From NCBI GenBank assembly GCA_034429475.1, contig DAOUGD010000222.1, forward strand, positions 1-8,683: a stretch of 8,683 bases of DNA, given 5' to 3'. Below, in pieces: positions 1 to 6,422 of this stretch (the first letter of the stretch is position 1; every line of letters starts with the position of its first letter). Under the pieces are notes generated by a model. It did not search any database. It had not been told where the DNA came from and saw only the letters and a program-made list of their open reading frames with translations. Source of the stretch: JAKQHY01 sp034429475 (GTDB taxonomy: Bacteria > Chloroflexota > Anaerolineae > B4-G1 > SLSP01). Made by a program: the position numbers and the translations under genes.

Positions 1-165
1 GATTCGATGACGTTCTGTCAACGCCTGCTGCAACAAGAACCTGTGGCCCTGGTACCAGGCATCGGTTGCGGCGCCGACGCCAACGTGCGTATCTCGTATG
101 CCACCGATGTGGAAACGATCGAAAAGGGCGTCAATGGGTTAGCGCGATTTATGGCGTCGCTGTGA
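1..165 (+). CDS. PLP-dependent aminotransferase (class I/II), C-terminal fragment
   Basis: The frame is open from base 1 and ends with TGA at 163-165, giving the last 54 residues of a protein whose start lies outside the window. The segment PVALVPGIGCGADANVRISY, followed by ATDVETIEKGVNGLARF, is the typical end of fold-type I aminotransferases of the aspartate/aromatic group (family pattern: VxVVPGxxFG...VRISYA...ETIEEGLxRL). Residue 30 of the fragment (Arg in VRIS) matches the conserved Arg that holds the substrate alpha-carboxylate. The enzyme would move an amino group between an amino acid and a 2-oxoacid in the cytosol. The substrate cannot be told from this piece. GIGCG in place of the usual GxxFG is a small departure. 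It converges with the minus-strand cyclase gene, so the two are not co-transcribed. Confidence 0.85.
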   Translation, partial: DSMTFCQRLLQQEPVALVPGIGCGADANVRISYATDVETIEKGVNGLARFMASL

Positions 166-170
166 AATAC

Positions 171-224
171 CGAGACGTGAAACGTGAGCCGGTAGCATAA
201 GCGCATCACGTCTCACGTTTTACG
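171..224. repeat. Stem-loop built from ACGTGA-type repeats between convergent genes
   Basis: The 76-bp space between the aminotransferase stop (165) and the cyclase stop (242) holds two copies of a short motif in opposite orientation. Bases 176-188 (CGTGAAACGTGAG) pair with 212-224 (CTCACGTTTTACG) over 13 bp, with one G-U pair if read as + strand RNA; the loop is 23 nt. A second pairing excludes the first: 172-180 (GAGACGTGA) with 206-214 (TCACGTCTC), 9 bp perfect. No T-run follows on either strand, so it is not a classical intrinsic terminator, although its position between converging genes fits a transcription barrier or a dispersed intergenic repeat. Confidence 0.55.
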
Positions 225-241
225 ACGAGTTGTTGATGTAA

Positions 242-1807
242 TCACTCAGGCGACTTCAGTTCCACCACTTCGTAGACGGATTCGGGGTGCTGCTGTTGTC
301 CTTTGAACTGCATTTGCGGCAGTTCTTTGGCAACAATCTGATCGCGCACCATCTCGTAGGTGTTGCGGCAGATCAGAATTTTGTTGGAGGGCGCTACTTC
401 TTGCAGGGTGTGCGCCTTGTTCACGGTATGCCCCATCACAGTGAAGTTGACGACGTTCTGCGTGCCCACGTTCCCCACGATAGCGTCGCCGGAGGCAATC
501 CCGATGCCGAACGAGATGCGCTGGTGCGCCGGAAACAGTTCGTGAACCTTATGCGTGGTTTCCAGGATTTTCCAGGCCGTGCGCACGGCGCGCAATGCAT
601 GATCCGCCTGCGGCAGCGGCGCATTGAAAAACGCCATCGCCTCATCCCCCATAAACTTGTCGAGGGTGCCTTCCTCGCTGAGCACGGCGTCGGCGGCAAT
701 CGCCAGATAACTGTTGATGACTTCCAACAAGGCTTCCGGCTCATTTTGCGCGCTGAAACGGGTAAAGCCACGTAAGTCGGCGAATAAGATGCTCACGACC
801 TGCCGCTGCCCGCCGGGGCGCACGCTCTCCGGCTGCTGCAAAATACGCTCCACCACGGAGGGCGGCACGTAATGCTCGAAGAGACTGCGCAGTTCGCGCT
901 TTTCTCGCTCGCGGCGTTCCTCAATCTCGGCCAGCAGGCGGAAATTTTCAATGGCAATCGCCGCATAGTCGCCCAGCATGTGCAGCAGTTGACGCTCGTG
1001 CTTGTTAATCGGCTCACGGTTGTGCTTGTTGCTGACGATAAGTGAGCCAAGCGTCTTCTCGCCGATGGCGAGTGAAGTCGTGGTCATCAAGCCGGCTGTC
1101 ATCGTGTATAGCGTCTCGTCTTTTTCGGGCGGGCCATAATCGGCGCCCTCGCGGCGGCGGCGCATCTGTGTCTTGGGAATACCCTCCGCCTCAATGAGGA
1201 TGAGCTGCCCATCCACCGCGCCGGTCAAATACAAGGCCGCGTCTACAATCCGCTCCATCAGTTTTTCGCGCTCGCGCAGTGTCGTGACGGCCTTGCTGAC
1301 GCGATACAAGGTGTTTAGCTCCTGTACCTGCCGCGCCGACTCCTCGCTGATTTCCTGAAGCTGCACGTTGGTGTACTTGAGTTGCGCCAACAACGTATCG
1401 CGGTCTACTTCCAGACGCCCGGTATCCAAAACATCCTGCATCACTGCCTGGAGTTTTTCCACCCGGAAGGGTTTGAGCACACAATTCCGCACCCCCAGTT
1501 CAAAAACTTCGGCGTCCAGCAGCCGGTTGCCCCAGGAGGTCATCAAAATAACCGGGGCCAAAACACCCTGGGCGCGCAGCGCTCGCAAAAACTCCAGACC
1601 GGACATATCCGACAGTTCATAGTCGGCCACAATCAAAGTAGGACGCTGCTGATCGGCCATACTCAGCGCAGAATGGGCATCCTCGGCCAGCAGCGCCTGA
1701 TAGCCAACCGGGTCTAACACTGCGCGGCGGACGTAATCGCGTATTTCACGATTTTCGTCCACGACGAGCACCGAGATAGGTTGCAGGTTCGCTTCGGATG
1801 CGATCAT
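242..1807 (-). CDS. Response regulator with GAF and class III adenylate/guanylate cyclase domains
   Basis: A 521-residue cytoplasmic signalling protein. Residues 11-127 are a receiver (REC) domain with acidic pocket D17/E18, phospho-acceptor D62 (VADYEL), T90 and K112 (LKPF). Residues 130-165 look like a coiled-coil linker. Residues 178-290 fit a GAF sensor domain. A signalling helix follows (290-325, with FEHYVPPSVVERIL, typical just before these cyclases). Residues 335-517 are the class III cyclase domain: metal-binding D344 (FADLRGFT) and D388 (FMGDE), base-recognition Lys K384 and Thr T456 (FTVMG), which favour ATP over GTP, plus N463 in TVNKA. The transition-state Arg expected four residues after N463 is Thr (T467), so activity is uncertain. 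The start ATG has a modest ribosome site, GAAGGGA, 8 nt upstream. It lies 74 bp after the GH13 gene and is probably co-transcribed. A partner histidine kinase is not in the window. Confidence 0.9.
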   Translation of the reverse strand: MIASEANLQPISVLVVDENREIRDYVRRAVLDPVGYQALLAEDAHSALSMADQQRPTLIVADYELSDMSGLEFLRALRAQGVLAPVILMTSWGNRLLDAEVFELGVRNCVLKPFRVEKLQAVMQDVLDTGRLEVDRDTLLAQLKYTNVQLQEISEESARQVQELNTLYRVSKAVTTLREREKLMERIVDAALYLTGAVDGQLILIEAEGIPKTQMRRRREGADYGPPEKDETLYTMTAGLMTTTSLAIGEKTLGSLIVSNKHNREPINKHERQLLHMLGDYAAIAIENFRLLAEIEERREREKRELRSLFEHYVPPSVVERILQQPESVRPGGQRQVVSILFADLRGFTRFSAQNEPEALLEVINSYLAIAADAVLSEEGTLDKFMGDEAMAFFNAPLPQADHALRAVRTAWKILETTHKVHELFPAHQRISFGIGIASGDAIVGNVGTQNVVNFTVMGHTVNKAHTLQEVAPSNKILICRNTYEMVRDQIVAKELPQMQFKGQQQHPESVYEVVELKSPE

Positions 1808-1834
1808 GAGTGCGGTCCCTTCACGCTCTTATTA

Positions 1835-1868
1835 GCAAATTTGGCGGACGATGAAGCAAATTTTGGCG
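1835..1868. promoter_or_regulatory. Paired GCAAATTTGGCG boxes upstream of the cyclase gene
   Basis: GCAAATTTGGCG (1835-1846) and GCAAATTTTGGCG (1856-1868) are direct repeats whose starts are 21 bp apart, about two helical turns. Each box has an AAATTT centre that is nearly self-complementary. They fill the 74-bp space between the GH13 stop and the cyclase start. A transcription-factor site is possible, but no promoter with good -35 and -10 elements is evident here, so the role is inferred. Confidence 0.35.
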
Positions 1869-1881
1869 TCAGTTCACGCAT

Positions 1882-4800
1882 TTACGCGTGGGACGAGAGT
1901 GCTTCCAACAACTTCGCCACCTGGTAATCTGATTCCGTCTCGGCGGCCAACATGGCGCGGACGATCTGGTAGAAGGATGCCAGGCACGTTGCCGGGTCTT
2001 CCTCAGCCGTGAGAGCATCGAGTGTGACAATGAACATCAGCCACCAGAGCCAGTGTTCAAACGCCTCTTTGTTAAACCACAGGATGCCCCGGTGTCGGTT
2101 GACGCCCAGATAGGCTTGGACTTCGTGCTGCTGCAAGGCGGTGTAGAGCAGATGGTAGGCCGGCGCGTCGCCAGCAGCGTCCGTAACAGGGAGGCAGCGC
2201 CGGTAGCCCAACAGCGCTTTGAGCAGCACCACGGAGTAACCGGCCCGGCTTTCCTCCAGGCCCAGTTCTCGCAACGCGTTGGCGATGAGCTTGCCGAGCA
2301 GCCATTCATCCAACCAACTACGGCTGATCTCCGCGTAAGCCTCGCCATCCACAATTTTGCCCAGGTTGCGGGTAAACGCCCAGCTCAAGGCAAGCCCCCA
2401 GCGGCCCAGGTCGTCGGACGCCATGCCCTGCATGATATAAGCGACGGCGGCGGCACATTCGGGATGCTCATCCGCCAGTCGTGGCAGTGAATGTGACAGG
2501 GTCAAAAGATGCGCCAGGGTTCCGCGCACCTCACCCGCGATGGCGGCTACGGCATCCGGGGCGGCGGCCTTCCCGGTCGCTGCGTGCGCGACGGCAACCA
2601 GCAGATCGGTCATCTTCTGCTCAACCTGGGCGAGCACACTGGGTTCCTCAACAACGGCTTCAACCTCGGCGGGCGGCGCGAGCAGGTCACGACCGCGCGC
2701 GTCCATCAGCCAACGGAACGCCGGCGCGCTCACCAACATACGGAACGGAGCGTGTACCGGTTCAAGGAACAGTTCTTTGAGAGCCTCCTCCACGTCGGGC
2801 ACGCCCCGCCCGTTGAGATAAGTGGTCAGTTGGGCATATTGACGCCAAACGTTGTCACGAATCTCGCGGAAGTCTATGAAGACATGCACCTGGTAGGCGT
2901 GCAGCTCAGCGTACAACCCGCTTGCATACACGGCAGCCGCATTGCGGATGTATTCCAGGCCCGACACTGCGTCCCGGAAGACCAGGAAGGTCTCACTGTC
3001 CGCTGGGATGCTAAGGCCATCCGCCAGGGTGCGCTGCACCAGGGACTTCTCGCCGGCGCCGCCCTTGGCCGCAAACGCTGCCGAGATGCGCACGTAGCCG
3101 CGCGTCTCGGCGTAGCGGTTGTGGTAAATCACCAGCGCGCGCTCCCCACCCATACGGTTGGAGTAAGCGAAGACGTTTTCGTCCACGTGTCCTTCGGGAG
3201 TGTAGAAATCGTAGAGCAGGAAATTCTCCACTTCAGCAAACAGGTATCGCTTGTGCAGGATGGGGAAAATCTGCTTTTCGTGGCGCTCCACCAGGGATAC
3301 GTCGGGCGTCTCGTCCCAATAGGCCCGCCGGTATTCCATGCCGTACTTCTCAGTGTAGCCCTCCACCTGCCCGTGGCCGAACATCGGCAAACCGGGCATG
3401 GTAGACATCAACGTGCAAATGCCAAAGTATTTGTCACCCTTGCCGTATTGATCCACCGCGGTGCGTTCGTCGGGGTTGTTCATAAAGTTGACATACCGCT
3501 TGAGAATTTGCGGATCGAATTCCAGCGTATTTTTGATCACCTGGCGGTACTCGGCGTTCTTCTCGTCGCGCAGCATATTCATGAACGCGCTGTTGTAGAC
3601 CCGGTGCATCCCCAGGGTGCGGACGAAATAGCCCTCCATCAGCCAGAACGCCTCGGCGAGCAGGAGCGTGTCGGGCAATTCCGCCGCGACGCGATCGACC
3701 ACTTCGCGCCAGAACTCCTCCGGCATCGCCCCATCAAAGGCGGCTTTGGTCATGCCGAAGTCCGCGCGGGAGGGGATGTCGCCGCCGGTCCCCGGCTCCG
3801 GGAACCAGAGCCGCTGGTAATGGCGTTTCGTCAACGTCATCGCCGCGTCAAAGCGGATGATGGGGGAACGGCGCGCGACCTGTAGGATGGTCTGAATGAC
3901 GGCCTCGCGCACTTCAGGGTTGAGGTAGTTGAGCTGCGCGGTGTCGTTCCAGGGCATACTCGTGCCGTCGTTGCCGTGGTAGATGTAACGCGCGTCGCCT
4001 GTCCAGTGATCCAACCGCTTGAAGGTCACGGCGGCGTCGTTGCGGGAATAATAGTGGTCTTCCAGATAAATCCCCACCCGCCCGTCGCGCGAGAGGTCTT
4101 CACTGTTGTAGGAGTACGTCGGGAACGGCGGATAGGGCAGGCTGACGAACCAATCGGGGTGCTCGATGACCCAGCGGGCGTCAATGCCCACGTGGTTGGG
4201 GACCATGTCCGTCGCCATGCGCACGCCGCGCTGCCAGGCGCGATGCTTGAGGTTGTCAAAGGCCGACTCGCCGCCCAGATCGTCTGCCACGCGGTACTCG
4301 TCAAGTGAATAGGCCGACGCCACCGCTTCCGGGTTGCCCATGATCTGCTTGATGCGCCGGGAAGCCTCGCTGCGTTGCCACACACCGATCAACCACAGGC
4401 CGGTGATGCCCCAGGCCCCTAGCTTATCCAGTTCGCGGTCGGGCACTTGATCGAGCGTGGTAATCGTGCGTTTATACTCTTTGGACAGTTGATCCAGCCA
4501 GACGTAGACGTTCTTGGCGATGAGCACGACGCGCGGCATCCAGGCGCTGTCCGGGCTGAAGTTTTCCGGCTCCGCGACCATCCCGCCGAATTCGTAGACC
4601 TGCGCCGGCCCCGGCCCGAAGCCAAAGAAGACCTTTTCCTCTTCGGCCAGGAAATCCAGGCTGCTCAAAAGTCGGTAAAGGTACTCCCCCAGGAACTCCC
4701 CCCAAAAGCTGCGGATGTAGTCAAGCTGCCCCTCTAATGAGTGTGGGGAGGCCAGCGCGGGCGCACGCAGCATATCAATGAGGTTCTGACCTTTAGCGCC

Positions 4801-5397
4801 AAAGCGCGGCTGCGTGTCAAAGAACTGATAGGTCAGCCGCATAATCGGTTCGTAGGCGGTCTCGCGTTCCAGCCGGGCGTCCTCAAACAACTCGACGAAA
4901 GGATCAAAAGCGGGGTTGAGGTTTGCCAGCCACAGCAGAAGCATTTCTTCGAGAATCACTTCCCGATGCGGGGTGCCATGCGTGACGCCGTTCAGGTAGT
5001 CTTCCAGGGGCATTGTTCCCCGGTGCACAGCCACCGGCGGGAACTCGTCGGCAAAGGTCGCCAGCGCGGCGTTGAGTGCATCGCGCCCCAGGCGGTCTTC
5101 CATGTAGCGCAGCGCCTCTTCCATCACGCGGGGCGCGCGCGTCTCACGGTAGCGGGCAATGGCAACGTGGAGCAGTTCGTCAATCAAACCCATCGCGTTG
5201 ATTTGCCCGGCTTTCACCGCCCGCTCCGGGAAGTTCACCACATCCCGCTTGTCGTTCATTTTCTGGGCGAAAACGCGCGCGGCGTGGAAATTGGCAAAGA
5301 TCACATTGCCGTTAAAGGCGAACAAAGGATCGTCAAATTGATAGCGGGTGCGAGCATCGCGGGAAACGTGGAATTCTCTCAACGCGGATAAGGCCAT
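1882..5397 (-). CDS. Large GH13 (alpha-amylase family) glycosidase or glucanotransferase
   Basis: A 1171-residue protein without signal peptide, hence probably cytosolic. Residues 1-310 are a mostly helical N-terminal part I do not recognise. Residues about 311-700 form the GH13 (beta/alpha)8 barrel: region I DMVPNHV (D397, N401, H402), region II IIRFDAAM (R515 and nucleophile D517), region III LLLAEAFW (general acid E582) and region IV FMNNPDERT (third acid D643). Region IV usually reads NHD; here Pro replaces His, as in the NTPD of GlgE maltosyltransferases (GH13_3). Residues 720-815 look like the beta-rich domain that follows GH13 barrels. Residues 820-1171 are a helical extension of unknown role. 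All three catalytic acids are present, so hydrolysis or transfer on alpha-glucans is likely; the exact substrate is unknown. The ATG at 5397 was chosen over the in-frame ATG at 5496 because GAGGAGG precedes it, and the extra 33 codons would run through a terminator and a repeat. Confidence 0.85.
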   Translation of the reverse strand: MALSALREFHVSRDARTRYQFDDPLFAFNGNVIFANFHAARVFAQKMNDKRDVVNFPERAVKAGQINAMGLIDELLHVAIARYRETRAPRVMEEALRYMEDRLGRDALNAALATFADEFPPVAVHRGTMPLEDYLNGVTHGTPHREVILEEMLLLWLANLNPAFDPFVELFEDARLERETAYEPIMRLTYQFFDTQPRFGAKGQNLIDMLRAPALASPHSLEGQLDYIRSFWGEFLGEYLYRLLSSLDFLAEEEKVFFGFGPGPAQVYEFGGMVAEPENFSPDSAWMPRVVLIAKNVYVWLDQLSKEYKRTITTLDQVPDRELDKLGAWGITGLWLIGVWQRSEASRRIKQIMGNPEAVASAYSLDEYRVADDLGGESAFDNLKHRAWQRGVRMATDMVPNHVGIDARWVIEHPDWFVSLPYPPFPTYSYNSEDLSRDGRVGIYLEDHYYSRNDAAVTFKRLDHWTGDARYIYHGNDGTSMPWNDTAQLNYLNPEVREAVIQTILQVARRSPIIRFDAAMTLTKRHYQRLWFPEPGTGGDIPSRADFGMTKAAFDGAMPEEFWREVVDRVAAELPDTLLLAEAFWLMEGYFVRTLGMHRVYNSAFMNMLRDEKNAEYRQVIKNTLEFDPQILKRYVNFMNNPDERTAVDQYGKGDKYFGICTLMSTMPGLPMFGHGQVEGYTEKYGMEYRRAYWDETPDVSLVERHEKQIFPILHKRYLFAEVENFLLYDFYTPEGHVDENVFAYSNRMGGERALVIYHNRYAETRGYVRISAAFAAKGGAGEKSLVQRTLADGLSIPADSETFLVFRDAVSGLEYIRNAAAVYASGLYAELHAYQVHVFIDFREIRDNVWRQYAQLTTYLNGRGVPDVEEALKELFLEPVHAPFRMLVSAPAFRWLMDARGRDLLAPPAEVEAVVEEPSVLAQVEQKMTDLLVAVAHAATGKAAAPDAVAAIAGEVRGTLAHLLTLSHSLPRLADEHPECAAAVAYIMQGMASDDLGRWGLALSWAFTRNLGKIVDGEAYAEISRSWLDEWLLGKLIANALRELGLEESRAGYSVVLLKALLGYRRCLPVTDAAGDAPAYHLLYTALQQHEVQAYLGVNRHRGILWFNKEAFEHWLWWLMFIVTLDALTAEEDPATCLASFYQIVRAMLAAETESDYQVAKLLEALSSHA

Positions 5398-5400
5398 GCG

Positions 5401-5409
5401 AACCTCCTC
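5401..5409 (-). promoter_or_regulatory. Ribosome binding site of the GH13 gene (decides the start)
   Basis: On the minus strand GAGGAGGTT stands just before the ATG at 5397, with about 5 nt between GGAGG and the start codon. The longer in-frame start at 5496 and the ATG at 5415 lack a comparable site. Confidence 0.75.
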
Positions 5410-5419
5410 GAACATAGTC

Positions 5420-5445
5420 AACGAATTGAACGGATTAAACGGATT
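5420..5445. repeat. AACGGATT short tandem repeat, three units
   Basis: AACGAATT (5420-5427), AACGGATT (5429-5436) and AACGGATT (5438-5445) recur with a 9-bp period. The same octamer occurs three times on the opposite strand at 8584-8610, upstream of htpG. Translated in frame with GH13 it would give the low-complexity FNPFNPFNS, a sign that it is not coding. It probably belongs to a dispersed intergenic repeat family. Confidence 0.6.
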
Positions 5446-5470
5446 GAAACACTCCGCTATCGCTGTGGGT

Positions 5471-5513
5471 AAAAAAGGGGGTGTCGGCGCGGACAAGGCG
5501 TCCGCGCCAACAC
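5471..5513 (-). terminator. Intrinsic terminator of the L7/L12-like/miniprotein unit
   Basis: Arms 5481-5493 and 5501-5513 form a 13-bp stem with a 7-nt loop. Read on the minus strand, the stem is followed by CCCC and then six T (5476-5471). The fifth pair is a G-U wobble in minus-strand RNA but a C/A mismatch in + strand RNA, which supports minus-strand use. It begins 27 bp after the miniprotein stop (5541) and ends 73 bp before the GH13 start, so it separates the two units. Confidence 0.8.
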
Positions 5514-5540
5514 GTGAGCTCCGGTCTTCTGGCTATAAGA

Positions 5541-5648
5541 TTAATAAGGTTGAAATGCTGAAGCAATAACGCCCAAGATCATACTTGCCAACAAAATAAT
5601 GGTAATCACTGTAAACACCACTTGCGCCGCACTTTTCTTCTTTCGCAT
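5541..5648 (-). CDS. 35-residue single-pass membrane miniprotein
   Basis: A short open frame from ATG at 5648 to TAA at 5541. The Shine-Dalgarno AGGAGG (5654-5659) sits 5 nt before the ATG, an excellent match. The protein begins MRKKKSAAQ, a positively charged head, followed by one hydrophobic helix of about 22 residues (10-31, VVFTVITIILLASMILGVIA) and a tail ending FQPY. By the positive-inside rule the N-terminus is cytosolic. The frame starts 21 bp after the stop of the L7/L12-like gene and ends just before a strong terminator, so both are likely on one mRNA. I do not recognise the family. In size and shape it resembles the stressosome anchor Prli42 of Firmicutes, but homology cannot be shown from sequence alone. 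An accidental frame is unlikely, given the ideal ribosome site, the clean membrane helix and the placement within an operon. Confidence 0.75.
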   Translation of the reverse strand: MRKKKSAAQVVFTVITIILLASMILGVIASAFQPY

Positions 5649-5669
5649 CTTTGCCTCCTGATTCACTGC

Positions 5670-6371
5670 TTAACGACTAATTTCCAACTCATCTACGAAG
5701 TCTTTGGCCTCTTTCAGCCCCCAGTTGGTGACCTCGCGTACCACCTTAATGGCTTCAATCTTTTGCCGACGGGCCAACAAGTCCTGAACCCTGCCCAGCG
5801 CCTCCGCCGAAATCTCTCTCTGATGGACAGGGACATTTGATAGATTTCCATACGGACGGCCAGCAGGCGACAGTCCACCGGCCACCTCTATCGCATCAAC
5901 ATAATCCTTGGCTTCCTTCAGCCCCCAATGAGTGACTTCGCGCACCCGTTTGATGGCCTCAATCTTTTCGTGACGCGCCAATAAATCCTGCACTTCGCCC
6001 AAAACTTGCGCCGGGATGTGCTCCTGGGACATAGAAGGACGCGGGCCAGTCGCAGGTGGCCTAGACATAGTCCCGGCGGGGACGGTCAAAGATTCGACGT
6101 AATCTTTGGCTTCCTTCAACCCCCAATGGGTGACTTCACGCACCCGCTTGACGGCCTCTATTTTGCGCCCAGCCTCCATCAGCACCCGCACATCGTAGAC
6201 CAACTCTGGCGGCAAATCTTCTCCGCGCGCAAACTGCGCCGGCGTCTCGGCGCTCAGCGGCGCTTCCATATCCTGATACCGGCTGGCGCCGGCCCGGCGC
6301 AACGCCAGGAACAGCGCCAATCCCACCAACAAAACGCCGATGCCGATGACCAGCATGACGGCTGGTTCCAT
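5670..6371 (-). CDS. Membrane-anchored protein with three L7/L12 C-terminal-like repeats
   Basis: A 233-residue protein. Residues 5-24 are a transmembrane helix followed by RR, so the rest should lie in the cytosol. Three copies of a helical unit follow, with cores at 70-95, 136-161 and 204-229 (pattern KIEAIKRVREVTHWGLKEAK). This matches the two central helices of the ribosomal stalk protein L7/L12 C-terminal domain (KVAVIKAVRxxTGLGLKEAKDLVE in E. coli). Positions equivalent to E. coli K65, V66, I69, K70, R73 and K84, which bind EF-Tu, EF-G and IF2, are kept or conservatively changed in all three copies. Each core follows another predicted helix (for example QVLGEVQDLLARHE); the beta strands of the full domain are not evident. 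Linkers are rich in Pro, Ser and Gly. It is not the ribosomal protein itself: no N-terminal dimerisation domain is present. The start at 6371 has GGAGG 6 nt upstream; an in-frame ATG at 6449 lies upstream of the promoter and is rejected. Confidence 0.85.
   Translation of the reverse strand: MEPAVMLVIGIGVLLVGLALFLALRRAGASRYQDMEAPLSAETPAQFARGEDLPPELVYDVRVLMEAGRKIEAVKRVREVTHWGLKEAKDYVESLTVPAGTMSRPPATGPRPSMSQEHIPAQVLGEVQDLLARHEKIEAIKRVREVTHWGLKEAKDYVDAIEVAGGLSPAGRPYGNLSNVPVHQREISAEALGRVQDLLARRQKIEAIKVVREVTNWGLKEAKDFVDELEISR
5685..6164 (-). repeat. Three diverged coding repeats in the L7/L12-like gene
   Basis: The 78-bp cores lie at 6087-6164, 5889-5966 and 5685-5762, spaced by 66 and 68 codons. 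The first two are about 85 percent identical in DNA by eye and share THWGLKEAKDYV; the third has TNWGLKEAKDFV and is more diverged. This suggests an older duplication followed by a newer one. Confidence 0.75.
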
Positions 6372-6377
6372 CCTATC

Positions 6378-6382
6378 CCTCC
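6378..6382 (-). promoter_or_regulatory. Ribosome binding site of the L7/L12-like gene (decides the start)
   Basis: GGAGG on the minus strand lies 6 nt upstream of the ATG at 6371. It fixes the protein start directly before the transmembrane helix. Confidence 0.75.
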
Positions 6383-6408
6383 GAGATCGATCAAAATCAA
6401 CCGGCCTC

Positions 6409-6417
6409 ATTATAGCA
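6409..6417 (-). promoter_or_regulatory. Extended -10 promoter for the L7/L12-like/miniprotein unit
   Basis: The minus strand reads TGCTATAAT: a perfect -10 hexamer (6409-6414) preceded by the TGn extension. No good -35 is seen at 16-18 bp, which is common for extended -10 promoters. Transcription would begin near 6402, leaving a leader of about 30 nt that contains the GGAGG site. Confidence 0.7.
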
Positions 6418-6422
6418 CATTT

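Noticed and set aside
2509..3885. Long + strand open frame (458 codons) opposite the GH13 gene
   Set aside because: It lies wholly antisense to a gene with clear GH13 motifs, has no recognisable domain, and is a by-product of GC-rich codon use.
1882..5397. Identification of the GH13 protein as GlgE
   Set aside because: Only the Pro-Asp of region IV recalls GlgE; the length, N-terminal part and long helical C-terminus do not fit the usual GlgE of about 650-700 residues.
5397..5470. Promoter of the GH13 gene
   Set aside because: The only candidates (TTTAAT, 17 bp, TATGTT) match the consensus poorly and overlap a repeat, so no promoter is called.
5398..5496. Longer N-terminus of the GH13 protein starting at 5496
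   Set aside because: The extra 33 codons run through an intrinsic terminator and the AACGGATT repeat (giving FNPFNPFNS), and the strong GAGGAGG site belongs to the ATG at 5397.
5670..6371. Ribosomal protein L7/L12 (rplL)
   Set aside because: It has a transmembrane helix, three partial C-terminal-like units, no N-terminal dimerisation domain, and is not next to rplJ or rpoB.
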